In this document: in pieces, positions 28,434-35,777 of the stretch | Numbering within the stretch: the first letter of the stretch is position 1 | Layout: each line of letters begins with the position of its first letter | From: a virus | IMG/VR virus record: IMGVR_UViG_3300036817_000152 | Coordinates: 1-35,777 of that record | DNA: 35,777 nucleotides | Strand: one strand, 5' to 3' | Made by a program: the position numbers and the translations under genes | Notes under the pieces: generated by a model | Told to the model about the DNA's origin: nothing | Seen by the model: only the letters and a program-made list of their open reading frames with translations | Database searches by the model: none

Positions 28434-28762
28434 TAGATACGAATTTTTGTCACGGATGTCACACCTGTTTCTACCAAAAGGCGGTTGCGCATATAACCCC
28501 CTTCTTACACAGGGGGGGATTTATGGGGACACGCCTTTTGGTCAGTTCAGGTGTGACAGGTGTGACAGGGCATTTAGAATCAACCATGAGTCTTGATGCA
28601 GGTGAAAATTTGTTGGTCCTGCGCGGCAAAGGAGGCGTTACACTACTTCTGACCGCAAAATTATTACGCGCGTTCAAATGGGATCGCGCTTCGTGGGCTC
28701 GGACACCACGTTAAACTCGAACTCCCAACTGCGTTTTTCTCCCCGTGCCTTCTCCTGCGAAT
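28434..28762. other. Intergenic region after the primase; long inverted repeat, no gene I can support
   Basis: Downstream of the primase stop this region begins with the inverted repeat at 28448-28567. After it a 42-codon frame from ATG 28586 has no ribosome site, so I do not call it. The rest (about 28568-28762) is not repetitive. It may act as origin, transcription boundary or both. Confidence 0.5.
28448..28567. repeat. Long imperfect inverted repeat, 36-nt arms, with TGTCAC(ACCTG) motifs
   Basis: Arm 28448-28483 matches the reverse complement of 28532-28567 at 28 of 36 bases, including an unbroken run over ACCAAAAGGCG and over TGTCACACCTG. The 48-nt centre holds its own CCCCC/GGGGG stem (28497-28501 with the G run 28512-28518). 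TGTCACACCTG-type units are repeated in tandem in the right arm. A related inverted site lies at 25815-25832 on the other side of the replication genes. Origin, terminator or operator are all possible. Confidence 0.75.
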
Positions 28763-29017
28763 ATGCTTCCTATTTACGGATGGGGCCGCGCACTGCTCGG
28801 CTACGTTTCGGTCTCTGCCGCCCAGCGCATGTTGCGTGACGGATCCGTGCTGCCCCGCGGCACGAAGCAGTGCATCCGCGGCCTGATCGCGATCCAAGAC
28901 AACCTGGATCTGATGCCCGCTGAACGGACCTGGAGGAATCAGCATGACTCCCACACGGGCGAAAGCAAAGACAACCCCAAAGGCGTATGGACCTTCAGAA
29001 AACTAAGCGCCCTGTAA
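28763..29017 (+). CDS. Hypothetical small protein before the terminase
   Basis: I set the start at ATG 28763; an in-frame GTG at 28745 is the alternative, and neither has a clear ribosome site. The 84-residue product contains SAAQRMLRDGSVLPRGTKQC and a helical stretch, with a polar C-terminus. It overlaps the terminase small subunit by 31 bp. Function not recognised; it could be a DNA-binding accessory. Confidence 0.5.
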   Translation: MLPIYGWGRALLGYVSVSAAQRMLRDGSVLPRGTKQCIRGLIAIQDNLDLMPAERTWRNQHDSHTGESKDNPKGVWTFRKLSAL

Positions 29018-29430
29018 ATGCGAACAAAGCGACTATTTTGAGCAATCGCGCGTATCGTGGCACTGAAGCCAAGCTGCGCATGGTTGTCGAACATTACGCC
29101 AAAAACGGGCGCCTCGTTCGCGCCTGCAACGCTGCCGGCATCGATCACGCTACGCACTACCGCCGAATGCAATCTGACCCGACATATCGCGCTGCTGTGG
29201 AAGAGGCAGAACAACAAGTGGCGCAGGAGGTCGAAGATAGCGTCTATGACATGGCTATCGGCGGCGAGATTCAGGCTGCTGCGTTATTGCTCAAGCGCTT
29301 CCGGCCGGAACTCTATCGCGAACGCGCATCGCTCGAAGTGTCGGGCTCGATCGATCTCGGGGACCGTCTGCGCGAGGCCCGCAATCGCGTGATCACACTA
29401 CGAAATGAACACCTCCCAACGGGCACTTGA
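28987..29430 (+). CDS. Terminase small subunit
   Basis: This is a 147-residue protein. The N-terminal HTH (LRMVVEHYAKNGRLVRACNAAG, then IDHATHYRRMQSDP) and the oligomerisation helices (YRAAVEEAEQQVAQEVEDSV, LLLKRFRPELY) match phBC6A51-type terminase small subunits. It would recognise the pac site and load the large subunit. It overlaps the large subunit by 26 bp. ATG 28987 has AAAGG very close, so the exact start is not firm. Confidence 0.75.
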   Translation: MDLQKTKRPVNANKATILSNRAYRGTEAKLRMVVEHYAKNGRLVRACNAAGIDHATHYRRMQSDPTYRAAVEEAEQQVAQEVEDSVYDMAIGGEIQAAALLLKRFRPELYRERASLEVSGSIDLGDRLREARNRVITLRNEHLPTGT

Positions 29431-30895
29431 GCAGGAACTCATCAACGACATCGCGCAGTACGTCAACGATCCGCTGGGATTCGTGTATTACGCCTATCCC
29501 TGGAAAGCGTCCGGACCGCTCGCAGACTACGACGGGCCGGACGTGTGGCAGCGCGAATTGCTCGAAGATATTGGCCGCGAAGCGCATCTACGGTGCTTCG
29601 ATGGGAATCACCCGGTCCTGCCCATCCGTGAAGCTGTGTCTAGCGGCCACGGGGTCGGGAAGTCAACCGTTGCGGGGTGGATTACAGACTGGATTCTCAG
29701 TACTCGACCGAATTCTATCGGCACAGTGACCGCGAATACGTTCCCGCAATTGGAGACAAAAACATGGCCGACCATCGTGAAGTGGACGCGTCTGCTGATT
29801 AACGCGCACTGGTTCGATATCGGAGCGAATAAGATTTCCGCTAAATCCGATCCGAATAACTGGTTTGTTACGGCGCAGACCTGTCGTAGGGAAAATTCGG
29901 AAGCATTCCACGGCCAGCATGCCGCGCAGTCGACCAGCTGGTATCTGTTCGATGAGGCCTCCGCAATCCCCGATGAAATCTGGGATGCCGCTGAAGGCGG
30001 ACTGACGGACGGCGAACCGATGATCTTCGCCTGGGGCAATCCCACGCGCAACCAGGGGAAGTTTCATCGCATCGTCTTCGGGAGCGACCGCGACCGTTGG
30101 AAGCAGCGCATCGTCGACTCGCGCACCTGCCGCTTCACCAACAAAACGCTGATCAATGAATGGATCGAGGACTGGGGCGAAGATTCGGACTTCGTCCGGG
30201 TGCGCGTCCGCGGCGTGGCGCCGCGCGCCGGCGATTTCCAGTTCATCGATCACGAACGCGTCTGGGAGGCGCAGCGTCGCGCGCCCGCCAGCTTTGCCGA
30301 TGATCCGCTGATCGCCGGATTCGATGTCAGTGGCGGCGGCGCGGCGTGGAACGTGATCGCTTTCCGCCGCGGATACGACGCACGCACGATCCCGGCTATC
30401 CGCATCCCCGGCGAGTTTGCCCGCAACGATCGCGGGCCCATGCTATCGAAGCTGGCCGAGATTCTGAGCGACCGCAGGGTGGGACATAAAGTCGCCATGC
30501 TGTTCGTCGACAGCGCTTACGGCGCGCCGTATGTCGAGCGGTTGAAGTCGATGGGCTTCTCGAACGTGCAGGAAGTGAACTTCGGCGCGAATTCGCCCGA
30601 CCGCCACCAAGCCAACATGCGCGCGTACATGTGGAACAAACTCCGCGACTGGCTGGAGCACGGCGCCATCGTGACGGACACCGTGCTCGAGAACGATCTC
30701 ACCGGGCCATGCGCGGACCGCAACCGCAGAGAGCAGTTGGTGCTCGAGTCGAAGCAGGACATGCTGAAACGCGGCATTGCATCGCCCGATAACGCGGATG
30801 CGCTGGCGTTGACGTTTGCGGCGCATGTCGCGCCGGTCGAGAAGGAAACCGAGGACCGCTTCGCCTTCGCCGGCGGCGGATCGTGGATGAGCTGA
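29405..30895 (+). CDS. Terminase large subunit (packaging ATPase and nuclease)
   Basis: This is a 496-residue protein. Walker A is SSGHGVGKST at 79-88; Walker B is WYLFDEAS with Asp183 and Glu184; the coupling segment WGNP is near 210. The nuclease domain shows AGFDVSGGG (Asp307), LFVDSAYG (Asp369) and SPDNADALAL (Asp462/Asp465), the RNase H-like acidic set. It cuts concatemers and pumps DNA into the head, in line with headful packaging and circular permutation of this genome. Start ATG 29405 lies inside the small subunit gene without a clear ribosome site. Confidence 0.9.
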   Translation: MNTSQRALEQELINDIAQYVNDPLGFVYYAYPWKASGPLADYDGPDVWQRELLEDIGREAHLRCFDGNHPVLPIREAVSSGHGVGKSTVAGWITDWILSTRPNSIGTVTANTFPQLETKTWPTIVKWTRLLINAHWFDIGANKISAKSDPNNWFVTAQTCRRENSEAFHGQHAAQSTSWYLFDEASAIPDEIWDAAEGGLTDGEPMIFAWGNPTRNQGKFHRIVFGSDRDRWKQRIVDSRTCRFTNKTLINEWIEDWGEDSDFVRVRVRGVAPRAGDFQFIDHERVWEAQRRAPASFADDPLIAGFDVSGGGAAWNVIAFRRGYDARTIPAIRIPGEFARNDRGPMLSKLAEILSDRRVGHKVAMLFVDSAYGAPYVERLKSMGFSNVQEVNFGANSPDRHQANMRAYMWNKLRDWLEHGAIVTDTVLENDLTGPCADRNRREQLVLESKQDMLKRGIASPDNADALALTFAAHVAPVEKETEDRFAFAGGGSWMS

Positions 30896-30901
30896 GTAAC
30901 G

Positions 30902-31252
30902 TTGCCCATAGTGATTCTTTGCAGCATGTTGTTCGGTTACCTAGCAGCGGAAATATGGCATCGGATCGAGACCAGAAAATACCAACACAGATGTAGACGC
31001 GAAGATCTGGTTACGGAATTTATCGATAAACAGATCTGGCAATTCCTCACATTGGAGGAATGGTTGGAGGCAAGCATGGCGAAAAACGGAAACGACAACG
31101 GAAACGACAAGGACATGAAAACCGGGCGGCCTTGCAACGACTCACAGATGAAGGCGCTGCAACAGGCCCACGGAACGGCGACGCGGCAAAGCGAACTGCC
31201 GCCTTACATCAGCAAGAAGGCGATGCCGCATGACGCGGACGAGACGGACTGA
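30902..31252 (+). CDS. Small protein, possible N-terminal membrane segment, 116 or 58 aa
   Basis: The long form starts at TTG 30902 (MPIVILCSMLFGYLAAEIWHR, a membrane-like start). A shorter form starts at ATG 31076 with GGAGG five bases upstream, the better ribosome site, and would give 58 residues (MAKNGNDNGNDKD...). The short form contains a repeated NGND unit from a 12-bp tandem repeat. Two products from one frame are possible. Stop overlaps the next ATG (TGATG). Confidence 0.55.
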   Translation: MPIVILCSMLFGYLAAEIWHRIETRKYQHRCRREDLVTEFIDKQIWQFLTLEEWLEASMAKNGNDNGNDKDMKTGRPCNDSQMKALQQAHGTATRQSELPPYISKKAMPHDADETD

Positions 31253-31440
31253 TGCCACTGAAAAAAGAGGACTATTGGCACGCAGCCGAGAAGGAACTTC
31301 TAAGTCAAGTTACACGAGCACCGTGGATCGGATCTAGGGACATGTTCAAAGATACCCGCTGGGTTGCCGTAAATCCCGCTCCATATACGTACCTCGAGTA
31401 CGAGCCGCTCGATGTCATGCCTGACGAGACGGACGACTGA
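31252..31440 (+). CDS. Small protein carrying a portal-like segment, 62 aa
   Basis: ATG 31252 overlaps the previous stop. Residues 23-56 (APWIGSRDMFKDTRWVAV, then PYTYLEYEPLDV) match the portal segment at about residues 350-385 (APWIGVKGAFKDKRWETANT, PWAYLEYEPIDI) at 19 of 34 positions. The gene is therefore a diverged fragment of the portal gene 1.4 kb downstream. Whether it makes a functional protein (for example a portal decoy or stoichiometry modulator) or is decaying cannot be told here. Confidence 0.65.
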   Translation: MPLKKEDYWHAAEKELLSQVTRAPWIGSRDMFKDTRWVAVNPAPYTYLEYEPLDVMPDETDD

Positions 31441-31443
31441 GTT

Positions 31444-31641
31444 ATGCCTTTGATCAAGGGCAAATCGCCTAAAAGCGTCAGTCAGAACATCCGCACCGAA
31501 ATCCAAGCCGGCAAACCGCAGAAGCAGGCGGTTGCCATCGCTCTCAACACTGCGCGCCAGGCCGGCGCGAAGATCCCCAAGCCCAGGGCTGCGCGCAAAC
31601 CCGTTACTAACAGCCTCAACCGGCTGATGAAAGGGAAATAA
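31444..31641 (+). CDS. Small basic conserved phage protein (MPLIKGKSxK family)
   Basis: This is a 65-residue protein. The opening MPLIKGKSPKSVSQNIRTEI, then QAGKPQKQAVAIALNTAR is a pattern found in many phages between terminase and portal. A basic linker and tail (PKPRAARKPVTNSLNRLMKGK) follow. Probable DNA-associated or virion protein; role unproven. Confidence 0.75.
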   Translation: MPLIKGKSPKSVSQNIRTEIQAGKPQKQAVAIALNTARQAGAKIPKPRAARKPVTNSLNRLMKGK

Positions 31642-31646
31642 CCGTT

Positions 31647-31850
31647 ATGGCTAAATTGACCACCAAAGGACGAGACAAACTGTCTGAGAACACGTTCGGG
31701 CTACCCGGATCGCGCCGCTTCCCGATGCCCGACAAGGCTCACGCCGCCAACGCCAAAGCCCGCGCTACCCAGATGGTCGACGCCGGCAAGTTGTCGCCGT
31801 CCTCGGCCTCCAAGATCAAAGCCAAAGCCAACCGCATTCTCGGCAAGTAA
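31647..31850 (+). CDS. Small basic conserved phage protein (MAKLTTKxR family)
   Basis: This is a 67-residue protein: MAKLTTKGRDKLSENTFGLP, then RRFPMPDKAHAANAKARATQ and a Lys-rich end (SASKIKAKANRILGK). Similar short proteins recur in phages, usually paired with the MPLIKGKS type as here. Function unknown; DNA or head association is likely from charge. Confidence 0.75.
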   Translation: MAKLTTKGRDKLSENTFGLPGSRRFPMPDKAHAANAKARATQMVDAGKLSPSSASKIKAKANRILGK

Positions 31851-31882
31851 AGACTTCGTGACTGCAGAAAAAGGAGAAAAAG

Positions 31883-32602
31883 ATGCAAGCTTACTTCATC
31901 ATTCCGGCGGGGCCGTCCTCGCCTGTAGACCCCGGCTACGGGCAGGGACAGCCGCTGCCGCCACATGTCGGCGGCGGGCCGATGCCCGGATGGCCCCCGC
32001 ACGTGGGGGGTGGGCCGATGCCGCCGCAAGCGCCGGTCGATCCCGGCTGGGGCGTGCCGGGGCCGCCTTATCCGCCCGGCTTCTGGGGCGGCGTGCCGCC
32101 GAATTACGTTGGCGGTGGACCGATGCCGGGGCGACCTCCGCATGTAGGGGGTGGGCCGATCTACAATCCTCCAGTCGATCCCGGCTGTGGCCAAGGAACG
32201 CCGCTGCCTCCCGGCTATGTATCGGGTCAGCCGCTGCCTCCCGGTTGGGCCGGAGGACCTCCTGCTTGGGGAATTCCCGGCCCGCCATATCCGCCGCACG
32301 TCGGCGGAGGTCCGATGCCGAATCCTCCCGGCTTTTGGGGTGGCGTCCCACCCGACTACGTCAGTGGCGGACCGATGCCACCGCCTCCGGGATCGCCGAC
32401 ACATCCCATCGTTTTGCCGCCTGGCGAGCCGCTGCCCCCGGGCACTCCATCGCAGCCGATCGCTGGCGGCTGGACGATTGCCTTCGTTCCCGGTAAAGGG
32501 TGGGTGCTCGCGCCGCCTCCGCAAGGTGCCGGCGGTAACGTTCCGCCGCATGTTTCGGGGCAACCTCCCGAGCAGCCCCCGGCTCCGCAGCCCAAGAAGT
32601 GA
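31883..32602 (+). CDS. Pro/Gly-rich repeat protein
   Basis: This is a 239-residue protein. After MQAYFIIPAGPSSPVDPGYG come many repeats of PPHVGGGPMP, PPGFWGGVPP and QPLPPG units. The non-repetitive C-terminus has GWTIAFVPGKGWVLAPPP, a short structured end found in similar proteins of other phages. ATG 31883 has AAAGGAG upstream. The repeats look disordered or polyproline-II-like. It may be a surface or head-attached fibre, but function is not known. Confidence 0.7.
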   Translation: MQAYFIIPAGPSSPVDPGYGQGQPLPPHVGGGPMPGWPPHVGGGPMPPQAPVDPGWGVPGPPYPPGFWGGVPPNYVGGGPMPGRPPHVGGGPIYNPPVDPGCGQGTPLPPGYVSGQPLPPGWAGGPPAWGIPGPPYPPHVGGGPMPNPPGFWGGVPPDYVSGGPMPPPPGSPTHPIVLPPGEPLPPGTPSQPIAGGWTIAFVPGKGWVLAPPPQGAGGNVPPHVSGQPPEQPPAPQPKK

Positions 32603-32615
32603 CTTGCACGGTTGT

Positions 32616-32657
32616 CCGGCCATCGTTTCGTCATCGGCGATGGCCGGGCCTTTTTTT
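32616..32657 (+). terminator. Rho-independent terminator
   Basis: Stem CCGGCCATCG (32616-32625) pairs with CGATGGCCGG (32638-32647) around a 12-nt loop, and is followed by GCC and seven T (32651-32657). It ends transcription of the small-gene block. The T run stops two bases before the first portal codon, so a fresh promoter, antitermination or read-through must serve the portal. Confidence 0.85.
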
Positions 32658-32659
32658 GA

Positions 32660-34792
32660 ATGCCCCGTAAATCTTCCGAAGAAGACATCTTGGCTACGGC
32701 GCGCGAGCGTTTCCGCCTGATCGAAAACGCGGAGCAGCAGATCCGGCAGGAGGCGCGCTTGGACCTGCGCTACGTCCGCGGCGAACAGTGGGATTCCCAG
32801 GACGTTCAGGCGCGCACCACGGGCAATGCGCGCCGTCCCTGTCTCACCTTCAACAAATTAACCGGGCCTCTCAACCAGGTGGCCAACGAGGCCCGCACCA
32901 ACCAACCGGGGATCGAAGTGCATCCCGTCGATTCCATCTCCGATCCCGATACCGCCGAAGTGCTCGAAGGCATGATCCGCCACATCGAATATGTGAGTAA
33001 GGCGGATGAAGTTTACGAGACCGCGATCGAGCAGTCGGCCGCCGGCTCGTTCGGGTACTTCAAAGTCACTGCGCAATACACCTGCGCCAACAGTTTCGAT
33101 CAGGAATTGCGCATCGAACGGATTCCCGATCCGTTCTGTGTGTATCTCGATCCGTTCGCACAGCAAGCCGACAAAAGCGATATGCGCTTCGCCTTCGAGA
33201 CGCAGTTCATCCCCAAGGACGACTACCAGCAACTCTATGGCGAGACTGTCGTATCGCAAATGAACTTCTATCAAGGCGCGATCAACCCTGCGCCGAACTG
33301 GATCAGCAAAGAAGGCGTGCTGATCGCGCGCTATTGGACGCGCGATCCGGTGGAGAAAACCTTAGTCGGCATCGAGTGGCCCGATGGCAAAGTCACCGGC
33401 GCATTCAGTGACGAACTGCCTGATCCGCTGCCCAAAGGGCTGAAATACGCGAACGGGCCGGACGGTAAGCCGCTGAAACGCGACACCCAGGTGCACGAGG
33501 TCAAGTGCTACACCATCAACGGCATCGAAATCCTGGACGAGTACGACTGGCGCGGCCAGTACATCCCGATCCTGTACGTGGGCGGGAAAGAGATGTACAT
33601 CGAGGGCCAGCGCTACCTGTTCTCGCTCGTCCGGTTCGCGCGCGACCCGCAGAAGCTCTATAACTTCTACCGCTCGAGCGAGGCTGAGACCGTCATGCTC
33701 GGGACGAAAGCCCCCTGGATCGGTGTGAAGGGCGCGTTCAAGGACAAGCGCTGGGAGACGGCCAACACGGTGCCGTGGGCCTATCTCGAATACGAGCCCA
33801 TCGATATCGCCGGCAACCCGGCGCAGCCTCCCTCGCGGAATGTCTTCGAACCGCCGATACAGGCGCTGACGCTCGGCGCGGCGCAGGCCTCTGACGATAT
33901 CAAGGCCACGACCAATATGTTCGATGCCGCGCTCGGCGCGCAGGGACCGGAATCGAGCGGAATCGCCATCCAGCGCCGGCAGTCGCAGTCCGGCATGTCC
34001 AACATGCATTTTCTGGACAACCTGCAGCGCGCCGTCCGGCATACTGGCGAGATCCTGGTCGATCTGATTCCCAAGATCTACGACGCGCCGCGCGAGGTCC
34101 GGATTCTGGGCGAGGACCGCACGCAGCAGATCGTAAAAGTCAACCAGCAGTACGTCGATGACAAGGGTAAGGACCGCTGCTATGACTTCTCGCTCGGCCA
34201 GTACGATGTCGCGCTGGCGGTAGGGCCGAGCTACCCCACGCAGCGCCTCGAGGCCTTCGACACCATGACGCGCATGGCGCAGGCCTATCCGCAGTTGCTG
34301 CAGATCGCGGGCGATCTGATCTTTGCCAACGGTGATTTCCCGGGTGCGGATAAGATCGCCGATCGTCTCAAGCGCACGCTGCCGCCCAATCTGCAGGATC
34401 AGCCTGATGGATCGCCGCCCTTGCCGCCCGTGGTCATGCAAAAGATGCAAAGCGATGCGCAGACGATCCAGCAGTTGACGCAGGCGTTACAGACTGCTAC
34501 GCAGCAGATCCAGATGAAGGCTGTGGAAGTCCAGAGCGCCGAGCGCATCGAAATAGCCAGGATCGAATCGGATGACCGGCAGGCTGCGGTCAAAGCGCAG
34601 GTGGATCTGCTGACCGCCGAGATGAAACTCAAATCGAGTGAAGACCTCGCGTTGATGAAGGCACAGCTGGCCCAGGTGGAGGCGCAGATTGCGCGCATGA
34701 GCGCGCCGCCGCCGGCTATGACGCCCTACGCACCGCAAGCGCCGGGCAACGCGCCCATGGCTATGAACGGGCAGGCGCCTGTGACGGGCTGA
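32660..34792 (+). CDS. Portal protein, P22 gp1-like
   Basis: This is a 710-residue protein, the size of P22 gp1 (725). Typical segments: LIENAEQQIRQEARLDLRYVRG near the N-terminus, RPCLTFNKLTGPLNQVANEA, RTNQPGIEVHPVD, an ERIPDPFCVYLDPFA core and a C-terminal long Gln/Ala-rich helix (QTIQQLTQALQTATQQIQMK), then the helical barrel tail. It forms the dodecameric DNA channel. ATG 32660 directly follows the terminator T-run without ribosome site; TTG 32690 is a possible later start. Confidence 0.9.
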   Translation: MPRKSSEEDILATARERFRLIENAEQQIRQEARLDLRYVRGEQWDSQDVQARTTGNARRPCLTFNKLTGPLNQVANEARTNQPGIEVHPVDSISDPDTAEVLEGMIRHIEYVSKADEVYETAIEQSAAGSFGYFKVTAQYTCANSFDQELRIERIPDPFCVYLDPFAQQADKSDMRFAFETQFIPKDDYQQLYGETVVSQMNFYQGAINPAPNWISKEGVLIARYWTRDPVEKTLVGIEWPDGKVTGAFSDELPDPLPKGLKYANGPDGKPLKRDTQVHEVKCYTINGIEILDEYDWRGQYIPILYVGGKEMYIEGQRYLFSLVRFARDPQKLYNFYRSSEAETVMLGTKAPWIGVKGAFKDKRWETANTVPWAYLEYEPIDIAGNPAQPPSRNVFEPPIQALTLGAAQASDDIKATTNMFDAALGAQGPESSGIAIQRRQSQSGMSNMHFLDNLQRAVRHTGEILVDLIPKIYDAPREVRILGEDRTQQIVKVNQQYVDDKGKDRCYDFSLGQYDVALAVGPSYPTQRLEAFDTMTRMAQAYPQLLQIAGDLIFANGDFPGADKIADRLKRTLPPNLQDQPDGSPPLPPVVMQKMQSDAQTIQQLTQALQTATQQIQMKAVEVQSAERIEIARIESDDRQAAVKAQVDLLTAEMKLKSSEDLALMKAQLAQVEAQIARMSAPPPAMTPYAPQAPGNAPMAMNGQAPVTG

Positions 34793-34800
34793 AACGATTT

Positions 34801-35070
34801 TTATGTCAAACGTTTGTACGGAATGCCCAGCGCCCGGTCGAGCGCGGATCGAAAGACCTGCGCCAAATCCGGCCGTTCACTCGCTTCGGCCGCCATCATG
34901 TAGGCATACCCCGCGCGCGCACCGGGAGCTATTACTCGACCGCTCTCGTAGTTGCGCAGCGCAGCCATACTCAATCCCAAAGATGTGGCCATGGCCTGCT
35001 GACTTCGGTGAAGGTGGGCGCGGAGTTCCCGCGCGGCCTGTTGGATTGTCACATCACACGGCTCAACCAT
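34801..35070 (-). CDS. XRE-family HTH protein inserted between portal and scaffold
   Basis: This 89-residue protein starts at ATG 35070 (TTG 35073 alternative). HTH segment: HLHRSQQAMATSLGLSMAAL, then RNYESGRVIAPGARAGYAYM. It is encoded against the structural operon, between portal and scaffold. P22 has no such gene there. It might be a regulator of late expression or a selfish insertion. Its own promoter would lie at 35071-35119. Confidence 0.7.
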   Translation of the reverse strand: MVEPCDVTIQQAARELRAHLHRSQQAMATSLGLSMAALRNYESGRVIAPGARAGYAYMMAAEASERPDLAQVFRSALDRALGIPYKRLT

Positions 35071-35119
35071 CAACCACAGAGTACCGCATTGCGCTACTGA
35101 CTAAAGCTACTCATTGACT

Positions 35120-35777
35120 ATGACAGAAGACAACACTCCCGCCATTGAGCAGGGGACCGGCACGCCGGTGGATCAGATTCCTACCGATTTCAAGGAGTAT
35201 GACCACTGGCGGCGCACGGGTGAACTGCCCAAGGCCGAGGAACAAAAACCGTCCGCGACCGCGCCCGCGAGCGCCCCACCCGTTGGGGAGCCGGAAGCGC
35301 CGGTCAAAACCGCCCCGGACTCGGAACCGGATTATTCCCAGGAGATGGAAGGGACAACGCCGCAGCGGCCCAGTTCGCGGCAGCGGCGCATCGACCGGCT
35401 GACCCGGGAAAACGCCGAACTGCAAAAGCGCCTGGAAGCGCTTGAGCAGAAAGCGGCGTCAACTGTGGCTCCGCCTGTCGAAACACCGGCTCCCGTCGGC
35501 CGCCCCGATCTCAAGGACTTCAAGACGCTGGAAGAGTATACCGAGGCAGTCACCGAGTACAAGCTCAACCAGCGGGCGGCGCAGTATCAAGCGGACCAGG
35601 AAAAACGGGCCGCCGAAACCGCTGTGCGCACCCTCCAGGACAGTTGGGCGGCCAAAGATGACGCCGCCGCCAAGGCTCATCCCGATTACCGCGAGCTGAT
35701 GGACTCGACCGAGATCCCTGTTGGTCCCGGGGTTTTGGCTGCTCGTCAGGCGCTACTCGAGGAAGACAATGGCGCGG
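35120..35777 (+). CDS. Scaffolding protein, N-terminal part (3' truncated by window edge)
   Basis: ATG 35120 starts 219 residues before the window ends. Acidic, Pro/Ala-rich N-terminus (MTEDNTPAIEQGTGTPVDQI, then PTDFKEYDHWRRTGELP), then a coiled coil (SRQRRIDRLTRENAELQKRL, then EALEQKAA) and another helix (FKTLEEYTEAVTEYKLNQRA). P22-like scaffolds are about 300 residues, and the missing end is at 1-205. Together they would make about 286 residues plus the unseen middle. Confidence 0.75.
   Translation, partial: MTEDNTPAIEQGTGTPVDQIPTDFKEYDHWRRTGELPKAEEQKPSATAPASAPPVGEPEAPVKTAPDSEPDYSQEMEGTTPQRPSSRQRRIDRLTRENAELQKRLEALEQKAASTVAPPVETPAPVGRPDLKDFKTLEEYTEAVTEYKLNQRAAQYQADQEKRAAETAVRTLQDSWAAKDDAAAKAHPDYRELMDSTEIPVGPGVLAARQALLEEDNGA

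Noticed and set aside
28586-28714. 42-codon frame after the long inverted repeat
   Set aside because: No ribosome site and no recognisable composition; not enough to call a gene.
31858-32496. Arg/Ala-rich frame overlapping the Pro/Gly repeat gene
   Set aside because: It is an out-of-frame reading of the repeats; the frame at 31883 has the ribosome site and conserved end.
33362-34450. 362-codon leftward frame opposite the portal
   Set aside because: Antisense shadow of a conserved gene, without start signals.
1-35777. CRISPR arrays and tRNA genes
   Set aside because: I saw no regular repeat-spacer pattern and no convincing cloverleaf on either strand; the only array (23989-24258) has a 5-bp period without spacers.

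Overview
The window is almost a whole genome of a temperate, P22-like short-tailed phage, or the same genome as a prophage, that is circularly permuted. Its structural genes run in P22 order: terminase small and large subunits, portal, scaffold, coat, gp4-like tail factor, gp10-like tail plug, tail fibre, a gp14-position acetyltransferase-like gene, a gp7-like ejection protein and a gp16-like virion transglycosylase. Both ends of the window fall inside the scaffold gene. Its N-terminus is at 35120-35777 and its C-terminus at 1-205, so only a short piece seems to be missing. The DNA is GC-rich, most genes have strong AGGAG-type ribosome sites, and stops and starts overlap throughout (ATGA, TGATG, TAATG). 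Several small proteins resemble ones I associate with phages of soil bacteria, and I lean weakly towards an Acidobacteriota host. No host gene confirms that.

Layout. 1-15228 (+) holds the late genes: scaffold end, coat, two small head-region proteins, two gp4-like paralogues flanking a beta-helix tailspike, gp10-like protein, S74-type fibre, acetyltransferase-like protein, ejection proteins and the transglycosylase-bearing virion protein. 15258-17529 (-) is a reverse cassette with three very small membrane proteins (holin candidates), a SAM-dependent methyltransferase, a conserved unknown and a basic protein. 17684-19104 (+) holds small accessory genes interrupted by two structured RNAs that I read as type II hammerhead ribozymes. 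19101-20830 is a control region: an XRE repressor (-), 15-bp repeats, palindromes, and two related ribbon-helix-helix-like regulators, one fused to a PAS sensor domain. 20827-23988 (+) is recombination and early metabolism (Gp157-like protein, Bet/RecT annealing protein, and a possible RAMP-fold protein). 23989-24258 is a gene-free array of 54 degenerate pentanucleotides. 24280-25623 holds an HTH/excisionase-like gene and, convergent with it, the tyrosine integrase. 25851-28433 (+) is replication: two zinc-binding proteins, a VRR-NUC nuclease and an NrS-1-type primase-polymerase, with related TGTCAC-type inverted repeats on both sides. 28763-35777 (+) is packaging and the head start: terminases, small basic proteins, a Pro/Gly-rich protein, a terminator, the portal, an XRE gene on the opposite strand, and the scaffold.

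The most remarkable feature is the pair of hammerhead elements at 18561-18622 and 18866-18930. Each starts directly at a stop codon, and together they flank one small gene for a secreted-type protein. Self-cleavage at both would release a discrete RNA of about 307 nt carrying that gene. Second is the pentanucleotide array, in which all 54 units begin with a pyrimidine and 52 end in G. Third is the control region with the PAS-fused phage regulator and a shared operator-like motif.
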